51,109 nt of DNA from Cytauxzoon felis (Eukaryota; Apicomplexa; Aconoidasida; Piroplasmida; Theileriidae), in the NCBI GenBank assembly GCA_020283715.1, contig JAIQCW010000193.1, positions 1-51,109 on the forward strand, read 5' to 3'. The notes under the pieces are model-generated. The model was given only the letters and a program-made list of their open reading frames with translations, had not been told where the DNA came from and did not search any database. Both the position numbers and the translations under genes were made by a program. Shown one piece after another: positions 1-8,884 of this stretch (position 1 is its first letter; every line of letters begins with the position of its first letter).

Positions 1-61
1 GGATAGGTAAATAGAGGAGGCACCACGGCGAGTGGAAAGAAGAGGTGGATTTGACTTCAAG
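1..61. repeat. Cassette copy 1 (partial, cut by window start)
   Basis: Right arm only: a GGTAAATAGAGG spacer followed by the slot hairpin CCACGGCGAGTGG at 23-35. It lies in the intron in front of the first visible TypA exon. Confidence 0.8.
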
Positions 62-98
62 TTGATATTGATTAATATATATATATATATATATATAG

Positions 99-2115
99 AA
101 TCCATTGATGAGGGCAGTGGTTGTGGTGAATAAGTGTGATCGTGAATGTAATAAATCACAATCTGATATAGAGAATGAGTTATTGGATTTATTTATAGAT
201 TGTAATGCATCTGATGATCAATTGGATTATCCGATATTGTATGCATCAGCTAAAGAATCTAGAGTATCATTATCATATCCAATGTGTAATGATTTATCAA
301 TAGATTATATATTAGAGATATTATTAGAAAAATCACCAAAGCCTAAGATTATAGATACAGATGATTTTATATTTCAAATTACATTATTAGATATAGATGA
401 AGGACAATTATTATTAACAGGTAAAATATATTCTGGTAATATAAAATTATATAAAAATTTATATATAATTGATCCAAATGGTAATAAAAAAGGTAATATA
501 ATAATACGTGATATATATATAACAAAACAAATAAATAAAATAAAATTATTAAATATACCATTACCAGGTGATATTATAACAATATTATGTAATAATAAAG
601 GTAATATACCAAATATTAATGATACTATTACTAATAATATAAATATTAAACCTTTATTACCAATTAAATTAGATGAACCTGTTATTTATGTTAAAATTTC
701 ATCTAATAATAGCCCATTATCATGTATTGATAGTAAATATCATAAAATATCTGATATTGGTAAAAGATTAAAAAAAGAAATTCTAATTAATCTAACATTA
801 CAATTAGAAGAATCTAATGATAAAACTTATTATATTCTTAAAGGTAGAGGTGAATTACAAATTGGTATATTATTAGAAAATATGAGAAGAGAAGGATATG
901 AAATGACTATATCTTCACCTGAAGCTATCACATTCAATGATAATGGTATCATCAAAGAAGCATACCAAAAACTTATCGCATTCATACCAACTGAATTCAG
1001 TCCCAATACAATCGAACTACTCGCTAATCGAAATATACAACTCATATCATACTCCGGTCCGTACACACAAATAAATATTGTTTACAATCCATTTGAGGTC
1101 CAAACCAACTCTCTTCATCCTGCCGTCAGCTTCCCTTATTTACTTCCCCTTCCAGCTCCCGTAGATCGCTTCCAGGTATTCCACTTGAGGTTAATTACTA
1201 ATCTCGACGAGATAAGGATAAAGTGACGGAATTCATGTTTGAAGAGATATCTCTATTGATATAAATTGGAATGAAGTGAGGATGAGTAAACACGATACAA
1301 TCATCAAATTCCTTTTCAATTAAGTATTAACATTAGAAATTCATCCAATATTCATTGAGATATCTTCATTAGTTCCCCAAGAAATTCAGGATTTCCTTCA
1401 AATCTCAGAGGTATAAATAAAGTTGTGAAATTATTACAAAATGACCTCAAGTGGAATACCCGAAAGTGATCTACGGGAACTTGAGGGGGAAGTAAAAGGA
1501 AGAGGCTCCATGCAATGGGAAAGGAAGGTAGAATGGAATGGAGAGTAGGATTGGACATCGGGTGGATGGACCTCAAGTGGAGTGTTTGTATATATAAAAA
1601 TATTTATAGATTCGGAAGGTGGTAGTGGTCAATATCGTACTCTTGAATTTCATGGTAGTGCTAGTCAGATGATTGGTATAATGACATCTTTAAGAGATAT
1701 AACTCGTGGTCGTGGTGAATTCAGTGTAAATACTATAGATTATTGTAAATATGATGGAACAAGATATAATAATCGTAGTAGTGGTTGCCTTATATCCAGT
1801 TGTTCAGGTATTAGTACGGCATTTGGTTTAGAACCCGCATTATCTAGGGGTACTTTATTCATTCCAGAAGGTACTAGAGTCTATGAGGGTATGATTATAG
1901 GTGAATCTAATACTAATGAGAATTTATACTTGAATGTTACAAAAGTAAAACCAGTCACTGGTATGAGGAACAAAGGACATGAACAAGTAATTAAGATATC
2001 CAATAGGAATTTTAATGTAGAACAAGCATTAACATTCATAAATCATGATGAACAATTAGAATTGACACCTAAACGTATAACATTACGTAAGAAAATACTA
2101 ACGAGACATAATTGA
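99..2115 (+). CDS. typA: TypA/BipA-type ribosome-binding GTPase, 5' part outside the window (exons 99-1056 and 1610-2115)
   Basis: This is a translation-factor GTPase of the BipA/TypA family, which acts on 70S-type ribosomes and so probably serves the apicoplast or mitochondrion here. The first visible exon begins after a TATATATAG acceptor, within the G domain at the G4 motif (VVVVNKCDR) and the G5-like YASAKE. Domain II follows, then the domain III signatures DEPVIYVKISSNNSPL, KGRGELQIGILLENMRREG and SPE. The second exon carries the family C-terminal domain (RGTLFIPEGTRVYEGMIIGE, then TPKRITLRKK). Donor GTCCGTAC at 1057 and acceptor TTTATAG at 1608-1609 join in phase 1 and restore the alignment LISYSD-SEGG. 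The 553-nt intron holds a composite repeat. G1-G3 and any targeting peptide lie upstream of the window. Family identity is secure; the organelle is inference. Confidence 0.85.
1086..1585. repeat. Cassette copy 2, composite, inside the TypA intron
   Basis: Two outward cassette arms (1086-1190 and 1441-1580) flank a non-cassette core of about 230 bp. The left arm carries slot hairpin CTGCCGTCAG and an AGC/GCT-stem arm hairpin on the reverse strand. The right arm has an AAGT/ACTT-stem hairpin and a CCAT/ATGG slot hairpin. Confidence 0.85.
1191..1440. repeat. About 230-bp second repeat family, copy A
   Basis: Contains the segment AGAGATATCTC and further AT-rich sequence that recurs, inverted, at 49775-50011 with scattered substitutions. 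Both copies are embedded between the two arms of a cassette and both sit in introns of organelle translation factor genes. Confidence 0.75.
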
Positions 2116-2527
2116 ATTTCTTAATGATAGTATAATACCCCTTACATGTATATGACGTAGAGTATAGTATTGTGGTGTAGATTGAATTTATAGAGATAAT
2201 TAAAAAAAATTAAAATACGGATGACCATAAATTTTAAAAAAAATTGGTAATAGAATTTTAATTCTAATCATCCCTGGAGGAAAAAAAATTTTTTTTGAAA
2301 TTTTTTGTTAGCATGTTCAAATTTAGTTATTTCATTTTGTTCTACTTAAGATAGGTTGAATTTATTATCTTCTACATCAGTCTATCTTTTAATCATTAAT
2401 TCAGTCTTCATTCATTAAGGCGTACAGCAAAGTGATACTTCAAAAGACGGTGTCTTCACAGAGTATATATTTAGAGATCGTCTAGTACTTATATTCTATA
2501 AGTTTTTAAAGTTTAAAAAAAATTAAA
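2116..2527. other. AT-rich intergenic region
   Basis: No gene seen. It holds poly(A)/poly(T) runs near 2225-2300, including an A8T8 palindrome, which are typical of nucleosome-poor promoter DNA upstream of the protease gene. It also has the GTGGTGTAGATTGA motif near 2172, part of a dispersed palindrome mentioned under findings. Confidence 0.5.
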
Positions 2528-4225
2528 ATGGTTTCTAATTCAAATGATATATTGTTGTCTCATCAACATGATGATGTTGTTACATTAGATAATGACAGTA
2601 ATAATGTAGATGATGTTAATAATCAAAGGTCATTTGTACAATGCGTCTTAAATAACAAAAAATGTCTTTTCATATTCACTACCGCCGTCACTCTATCGTT
2701 AATATTAATAGGCGCCATAGTCTACTCTTTACAATCTAAAGTTACTAAATTACCCATCTTCAAAAATAATCTATATCAACTTGGTCAAAACAGTTATCAG
2801 CATATATCTCATGATATCCTTGATGAGTCCATTAAAGAATTAACGGAATTATATAGGCTAGGTCATATCTCTGATGACCATAATCTAGAACTCGAGACCT
2901 ATGTACAATTCAATGAATATAATAAAAAGTATAATAAAATACATGTCTCCACCGAAGATAAAAGAAATAAATTCCTCAATTTCAGAAGGAATTTCATCAA
3001 AGTTAATACTCCCAGAGGTATGTATATCCTATAGATATATAATCTACCCGTTGTCCACCTGAGGTCCAATCCTACTCTCTTTTCCACTTCCACCCGAGGT
3101 TCATCCTGCCGTCAGCTCTTCTATTTACTTCCCCTTCCAGCTCCCGTAGATCGCTTCCAGGTTCTCCACTTGAGGTCCAATCACTAACTTCTCACCGCCA
3201 CGATCTCTGGGAGTGGCTATACTCTTTAGATATAGGTAAATAGAGAAGCTGTCTGCAAGACCAACGGTGGAACGGCGAGTGGAAGAGGTGAAGGTAGTGA
3301 TTGTAACTTCAGGTGGCGTATTCACTCTGTTTTATATACATTATAAATATTTATAGAGGGTGAGACGTATGTAAGGAGTTTGAATAAATTTTCGGACATG
3401 AGTCGTGAGGAGTTTATGGCGTTATTTCCACCGATGACACTGAATAAAAATTTGAATGTTGATTTTGTAGTTAAATCAGCTAGGAATCCATGTCCGGCTA
3501 AAAGATTTGCGAATAATCATGAATATCTTCGTAAATTGAAGTTAGCAAAGGGTTTGGATGACAATATAACAGATGTATGCAAAGTAACTGGTGAGGATAT
3601 TGATTGGAGAAGAGTAGGGGGTGTATCACCAATTAGAAATCAAGGTAATTGTGGTTCATGTTGGGCATTTTCTTCAGTGGCATCAGTTGAGGGTGCATAT
3701 GCTGTTCACAAGAATATGAACTTAGTTTTAAGTCCACAAGAATTATTAAATTGCGAGAGAGACTCATCTGCATGTGATGGTGGTTATACAGATCTTGCAT
3801 TGAAATATATTAAGGATAGAGGTGTATCATCTGAAGAAGAAATACCATATCTAGCACGTCTTGATGGTTGTGTGGTTAATTCAAATAAAAAATATCATAT
3901 TAATGATTTCATTAATGCATCAGGTAAAAACATTTCAAATTTATTGTTACCAATTGGTCCTGTTGTTGTTCATATTGCTGCAGATGATGAATTGTCCCGA
4001 TATGGGGGCGGTGTTTATAATGGGGAATGTGCATCAGAAATTAATCATGCCGTATTATTGGTTGGAGAAGGTAAAGATGAAGTAACTGGTAAAAGATATT
4101 GGCTCATCAAGAATTCATGGGGTGAAGAATGGGGTGAAAATGGTTATTTAAAATTAGAAAGGACAGATAAAGGCAACGATAACTGTCAAGTACTTGAGCT
4201 TGGTAGATTACCACTCTTGTATTAG
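2528..4225 (+). CDS. Papain-family cysteine protease, type II membrane anchored (exons 2528-3017 and 3357-4225)
   Basis: A C1A cysteine protease of 452 residues after splicing. Residues about 46-68 form one hydrophobic signal anchor behind an acidic cytoplasmic tail, the arrangement seen in piroplasm cysteine proteinases. Next come the I29-type propeptide (YNKKYNKIH, then YVRSLNKFSDMSREEF) and the mature domain. The oxyanion Gln is near 259, the catalytic Cys near 265 (NQGNCGSCWAF), His near 394 (INHAVLLVGEG) and Asn near 416 (IKNSWGEEWG), so all catalytic residues are present. The GTATGT donor at 3018 and TATAG acceptor at 3355-3356 join in phase 1 to give PREGETYVRS, which completes the propeptide. 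The 339-nt intron consists mostly of a repeat cassette. The protease probably acts in the endomembrane or digestive compartment (inference). Confidence 0.93.
3055..3316. repeat. Cassette copy 3, inside the cysteine protease intron
   Basis: Begins CCACCTGAGGTCC and ends CTTCAGGTGG. Relative to the gene it runs reversed: the AGC/GCT arm hairpin comes before the GCCAC/GTGGC hairpin. Orientation is therefore not fixed in introns. Confidence 0.85.
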
Positions 4226-4351
4226 AACAAAAATTTAATATATGCCACATTTATATTATACTTTATATACACGAATAAATGACCAACGTAATGTCCCGTC
4301 ATCTACCAAGGTCTGTATTACTACATCCTGTCCTCGTCATGCCGAAGCTCT

Positions 4352-4585
4352 CCACCTGTTGTTACAACCACGTTGGTCTTGCAGACAGCTCCCTCTATTT
4401 AGTTCCCCCTCCGCTTCCCTGAGATCAGCTACGGGTAGTCCACTTGAGGTCCAATCCTTACCTTCACTTCTGCCACGATCTCTGGGAGTGGCTTTACTCT
4501 TTAGAGATAGATAATTAAAGGAGCTGTCTGCAAGACGACCTCAGGTGGAACAGCAAGTGGCAACGGTCGTTGTAACCTCAAGTGG
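4352..4585. repeat. Cassette copy 4, intergenic
   Basis: Complete cassette between the protease and the BolA-like gene. It has GTCTTGCAGAC slot hairpins on both sides, a GCT/AGC arm hairpin, a GCCAC/GTGGC hairpin and CTCTTTAGAG. The rest of 4226-4733 is AT-rich with nothing recognised. Confidence 0.8.
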
Positions 4586-4733
4586 AACTCCGAGTGGAAA
4601 TTAATGTGTGGATGATTATTGGCGAGAGTCAGACAATGTGTAGTTCTTGTGTACCAAAATTATCCTCTGTATTAATCATTGGGTCTATGTGAGGAATGTT
4701 TGATAAGATAAAAAATTAATTATAGAGTTTTAA

Positions 4734-5123
4734 ATGATTAAATTATGCACAATTTTAGCTCATCATAAGTATATAGCTCCAAAGGGTCAGAAATTAGAGT
4801 CGTTGAGGACCGCTATAACATCTAAATTGCAGCCTATTTGTTTCTATGTAAAAAATGATCCAAATTATTCAACTTATGTTAATGATGAACATTTTTATGT
4901 ATGTGTTTTAAATTTTAAAAAAAATTTCAACTTCAGGGTATTCTATGCTCACCTCTATTTGAAGGTAAATCATATTCAGAGATCAATGAAATGATAGACA
5001 ACATATTAGAGCCATTAGGTAATTGAGTTGTATTCATTTGATTATTATTATTTTATAGAACTTAAAGGACGCGTAAAATTGAACTGTCAACCGCCGTCAA
5101 AGTATAATGTACGCTTAAAATAG
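4734..5123 (+). CDS. BolA-like protein (exons 4734-4898, 4937-5018, 5059-5123)
   Basis: A protein of 103 residues once two tiny introns (38 and 40 nt) are removed. The first exon gives LRTAITSKLQP, V-NDP and DEHFY. The second gives GILCSPLFEGKS, which matches the BolA pattern of an acidic residue, HF, a beta strand and F-EGK. BolA proteins partner monothiol glutaredoxins in Fe-S cluster delivery. The usual RHR after FEGKS is missing, so this is a divergent member. Donor GTATGT at 4899 and acceptor CTTCAG at 4931-4936, then donor GTAATT at 5019 and acceptor TATAG at 5054-5058, join in frame. If the second intron is not spliced, the protein ends at 5026 with 84 residues. No targeting signal is evident. 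Identity is moderate. Confidence 0.55.
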
Positions 5124-5256
5124 ATTATTATTATACTATTATAACAGAAACTTAAAAAATTGATTCGTAAACGCTGGAATTTAGATTTGTGAAGTAAGTG
5201 TCTATAATTATCGATTTATGGCCCTTCAAGCGTCAATTCCACTTGATTCAAATGAT

Positions 5257-6212
5257 TCACTCCTTTTTTCGGAATAACTTTAACATTGTAATGATTTTAA
5301 CGAGTACAAATACTAAATTTATTAAATGTGTATATGCATCTAGGTGTTGTACGTACCTCCAATGATAAACGATATGATGAATAGTGTGGATTCTACACAT
5401 GTCATAATTGACCAGAAAACTTTGATACCATCTATATAATATAAATTTCATCTTTAATTAAAATTACCGCTAATCACATGATTACTTCCATCTTTAATTG
5501 TGTTCATATCATTAAATCTAGTTAGGCCATTGATTGGTCCAATTGCGATTATAGAAAATATGATATAAACAGTACACTATTACATTTATCGTGAATTTTT
5601 AATGTATAATTTACCAGAAATCCTTGTTGAATTACAAAGGCTAATGTGTATCTTTTGACTAGTGTTGCAAAGTTTAGAAAACAGACATAAAATGTTCCGC
5701 TATAAAATTATGTATCTTATACAACCCCTTGTTAAATTTACCAGATTGATGGTATTAAAATTACAATATTTAATACACTATAGACGATGTTTATAGCGTT
5801 GATTGAATATGCCTACATGTATTATATTTCCTAGACCTCGCGTCTCTACTTACAGCAAGGACGATTGTTGTAATGAGGTTTAAAAATAGTGAGATATATG
5901 TAATAAAACACGAAAAATGCACCAATCTCATGATATTTTTATATTTCCTATTCAGTTCCATAGGATCATAATGGAAAAGCTTCAATCCCTAGATATATAA
6001 AATTATCACTTAGATAAATATACAATTGGATAATTAAGATCACCCCAATTGATTTCTACTTCTTCATCCTCGTCTATTGTAACGTTACTATCGTCATCTC
6101 TAGTCTCTGGTGCTCCCCTAAGCAATAGCTTATTAGCCAATGTTTTAACTATTGAAGGACGATTCACACGTTCATCTTCGATATTTGTATCACTGTCATC
6201 CTCGTAAGTCAT
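5257..6212 (-). CDS. SCAMP-like polytopic membrane protein, seven exons
   Basis: Reassembled on the minus strand from exons 6212-6024, 5988-5854, 5812-5742, 5699-5615, 5576-5468, 5431-5357 and 5339-5257, about 248 residues. All joins use GTA donors and TAG acceptors and keep frame; introns are about 35-42 nt. An acidic N-terminal tail leads to INWGDLNYPI and FHYDP, then four hydrophobic segments (SCFITYISLFLNLITTIVLA; NIVYSVLNIVILIPSI; the LAFVIQQGFL and IIFSIIAIGPINGL region; STLFIISFIIG). The order acidic tail, NW-P, HD-like, then four membrane spans is that of secretory carrier membrane proteins, which work in vesicle trafficking. The last intron has two in-frame acceptors (5340 and 27 nt downstream). 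The gene model is stronger than the family name. Confidence 0.55.
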
Positions 6213-6539
6213 CTTAATTTAATTAATTAAATTAAATTGTATATAAATTTTTTTTCGTCAATGGATACCAAAGTCGAGGGAAATTTTTTCCGACTGATCA
6301 ATTTTCATCATAAAAAAATTTTTTAATGTATAAATTATATAATAAATCAGTAGTTTAATATAAAAGTTTGGATTTATATTTAAATTTTGTATAATCCTGT
6401 AATTTATCTAAATTTGATATTATAGGTTTATATATATTATATGACCAAGTATATGTTTAGATGTATTTCTAATTGGATAGTAAATTAGGTTATAAGGTGA
6501 TATAATAATTTTTGGCTAGACTTATCTGTCTTTATAATA
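6213..6539. other. AT-rich divergent intergenic region
   Basis: No gene seen. It lies between the diverging SCAMP-like gene and the surface-protein gene, so it should contain both promoters. It has several A7-8/T6-8 runs (6250-6330) but no motif I can name. Confidence 0.5.
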
Positions 6540-8711
6540 ATGATGAAATTTTTATTAATGTTTGTGGTGCCTTTGATGACATTGGCTGTAGATCCAGAAC
6601 CTGTAGCTGCTGCACAACCACAACCAGCTGTGACTGGTGTACAACAGGTGATGCCTACTAATGCACCTGTAGTGGTTACTGGACAACCTGCGAGTACACC
6701 AGCAGTTGTTAATCAACAATCTATACCACAGGCACCTAATACTCCAGTAGTTGCTACTGGTCAAGATGCAACGGATGTTAGAAGTATAACGAATGTCACA
6801 GCACCTACAGTTCAGCAACCATTACCAGTACAACCACCGCAACAGATATTACAAGTACCGATTGTACAACAAGCGGTACCAGCGGTCCAACCTTCAGCTG
6901 GTATTGAAGTTAAGGATAATACATCAACAGCACCAGCTAATCTAGAAAATGCCATTACTGTACCTTCTGTAGTTCCATCTGTAGGTAGTCCATCAGTTCC
7001 AACAACAGTTCCTCCAACAGGAGTGACCACAACTCAAGATAGAACAAATGTTCCAACTGCCATGGAAGGTTCACCACCTGAGGTTAAAACCACTGTTCCA
7101 GTAAGAGTTGCATCCGAGGTCCAATCCACGTCTGTTCCTCTTGCAGAGAGCTCTCCGCCCGAGGTCAGTCCTGCCGTCAGCTCTTCCAATTACCTATCCC
7201 AAATGGGTAGAGCCACTCCCGGAGATCGTGGCGGAAGTATAGTCACTGGACCTCAAGTGGAACCCGTAGCTGATCTCAGGGAAGCGGAGGGACAAGTAAA
7301 TAGAGGAGGCGCCACGCCTAGTGGAATGGATGGTAGAAATGTAACATCGGGTGGAATATTGGATGGAAATATTATTACGGATGGTTTACCGATTGGTATA
7401 AATATATCGGCTAGTAGTGAGAGTGATATAGCAACATCAAGGATATTATTAGGTATTGGTAATGAGATGTCATTGATAGTAGATGAGATATTAGTAAAAT
7501 TAGAAGAATTAAAGGTATTAGAGGATAAGAAATTGGTTGGTAATACACAGAAATTAGAGAGTTTAAGAGAGAGTATAATAACAGAATATCAAAAATTTAT
7601 ACAAGAGATAACAGAGATAGAAAATTCAGATGAGAATACAAAAATGGATGGTATACAATCATCAGATATAGCACAAACATTAAGATATAAATATGATGCA
7701 TCAGTAAAAAATATAATGGCAAATGTAATGAAAATATTAAATACAAAAGGTAAATATGATGGTGCTATATTAGCATATAATTATATTAAAGATAAAGTAC
7801 AATCAATTAAAAATGGTATAAAAAATCCATCATCTGAATATCTTAAACTTATAAGAGATATAGATTTTAGTGCTGATAATATAATAGACCCAATGATTAA
7901 TAATGAAGAAAAAGTTGGTATACAATTAAAAGATGCTAAATCAAAAATATTTGGTTTATTATCTAATAATACAAATAATAATATTACTTATGATCTTAAA
8001 AAAAAAATTATTGAACATTTTAATTCATTACAAGAAGAACATTCAATAGCTAATTCATTAATTAATGGTGCTAAAAAATTTTCTAATAAACTTGAACATC
8101 TAACTAATAAACTTAAAATCTCAATTTCTAAATATGTTGCTACTGCTGATGAATCCAATACTATCAAATTCATACATCAAGCATCAAATGCACTCGAAAA
8201 AACTAATAATACACAAATTATAATGAATACAACCAATGATAGTAATGCTGTCAAATCTACATCCGATGTCCAATCCATGTCTGTTCCTCTTGCAGAGAGC
8301 TCTTCTAATTTATTATCCCAAATGGGTAGAGCCACTCCCAGAGATCGTGGCGGTAATGAAGGTAGTGATGGAATGAAGAGTAGTACTGGACCTCAAGTGG
8401 AACCCGCAGCTGATCTCAGGGAAGCGGAGGGGGAAGTAAATAAAGAAGCTGACGGCAGGAATGTAACCTCGGGTGGAGAAGCTGACGGCAGGAATGTAAC
8501 CTCAGGTGGAAAGACTTCAAGTTTAGAAGACAATACATGGAATTACGGTGGAATAAATACAGAAAATACCAAAGCTAAAGGTAATTTAAAAGGTAAAGAA
8601 GAAGGTGAATTGAAGTTGGTAGATGATGAAGATGAGGAAGAAGCTGTAAAGGATGGATTCAATCACATTAAAATAATCGCTACATTATTGTTATCATTAA
8701 CACTAGTTTAA
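6540..8711 (+). CDS. Secreted, probably GPI-anchored surface protein with two in-frame cassettes
   Basis: A single exon of 723 residues. Residues 1-17 (MMKFLLMFVVPLMTLAV) form a signal peptide. Residues about 20-175 are a P/Q/V/T-rich low-complexity region. Residues about 280-570 are a lysine- and asparagine-rich helical region with no known domain. The tail is acidic (DDEDEEEA) and ends in a hydrophobic run (IIATLLLSLTLV) that stops the protein, as in GPI-anchor signals. Two repeat cassettes are translated in frame, at about residues 179-272 and 573-657, giving the shared peptides ATPGDRGG and [11 protein letters not shown]. The architecture resembles piroplasm sporozoite surface antigens of the p67/SPAG kind, but I see no diagnostic sequence, so that is only an idea. 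Its position beside Der and the protease gives no functional link. Confidence 0.7.
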   Translation: MMKFLLMFVVPLMTLAVDPEPVAAAQPQPAVTGVQQVMPTNAPVVVTGQPASTPAVVNQQSIPQAPNTPVVATGQDATDVRSITNVTAPTVQQPLPVQPPQQILQVPIVQQAVPAVQPSAGIEVKDNTSTAPANLENAITVPSVVPSVGSPSVPTTVPPTGVTTTQDRTNVPTAMEGSPPEVKTTVPVRVASEVQSTSVPLAESSPPEVSPAVSSSNYLSQMGRATPGDRGGSIVTGPQVEPVADLREAEGQVNRGGATPSGMDGRNVTSGGILDGNIITDGLPIGINISASSESDIATSRILLGIGNEMSLIVDEILVKLEELKVLEDKKLVGNTQKLESLRESIITEYQKFIQEITEIENSDENTKMDGIQSSDIAQTLRYKYDASVKNIMANVMKILNTKGKYDGAILAYNYIKDKVQSIKNGIKNPSSEYLKLIRDIDFSADNIIDPMINNEEKVGIQLKDAKSKIFGLLSNNTNNNITYDLKKKIIEHFNSLQEEHSIANSLINGAKKFSNKLEHLTNKLKISISKYVATADESNTIKFIHQASNALEKTNNTQIIMNTTNDSNAVKSTSDVQSMSVPLAESSSNLLSQMGRATPRDRGGNEGSDGMKSSTGPQVEPAADLREAEGEVNKEADGRNVTSGGEADGRNVTSGGKTSSLEDNTWNYGGINTENTKAKGNLKGKEEGELKLVDDEDEEEAVKDGFNHIKIIATLLLSLTLV
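7074..7354 (+). repeat. Cassette copy 5, exonic (surface protein)
   Basis: Translated in frame. It contains slot hairpin CTCTTGCAGAG (7138-7148), the CCCAAATGGG hairpin (7198-7207), the GCCAC/GTGGC hairpin, then the GCT/AGC arm hairpin and a CCAC/GTGG slot. Confidence 0.85.
8256..8510 (+). repeat. Cassette copy 6, exonic (surface protein)
   Basis: Second translated copy in the same gene, in the same orientation and frame as copy 5. It ends in a tandem duplication of a unit of about 36 bp (GCTGACGGCAGGAATG followed by TAACCTCGGGTGGA or TAACCTCAGGTGGA). Confidence 0.85.
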
Positions 8712-8884
8712 TTTTTTTTAAATTTATGATGTATTAAGCATGTAAAAATTCATTTCAAATTCCAACTGAATTAATTCCAAATGTAGTCTTTACCCCTTTA
8801 ACCATTCTCACCATGACTGAATATTATCAGTCGAGTATAATTAACTATAGATATAGCTAGAAATGCTATAATAACAAGTAAATA

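Noticed and set aside
43..98. TA microsatellite as a regulatory element
   Set aside because: The (TA)n run at 76-97 simply forms the polypyrimidine-poor end of an intron before a TAG acceptor.
1586..1609. Extending TypA exon 2 upstream through YIKIF
   Set aside because: The phase-1 acceptor at 1608-1609 with donor 1057 restores the family alignment; the upstream codons come from intron and cassette.
99..2115. Bacterial contaminant (TypA, Der, RF1, bS6 are bacterial-type)
   Set aside because: These genes have spliceosomal introns and the same cassettes as the eukaryotic genes, so they are nuclear genes for organelles.
4242..4514. 90-codon frame as a protein
   Set aside because: Mostly cassette copy 4 sequence; no independent coding signal.
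5124..5210. Further BolA exon reading KLKKLIRKRWNLDL
   Set aside because: Open and preceded by an AG, but joining it needs a donor inside the exon that shifts the frame; most likely untranslated sequence.
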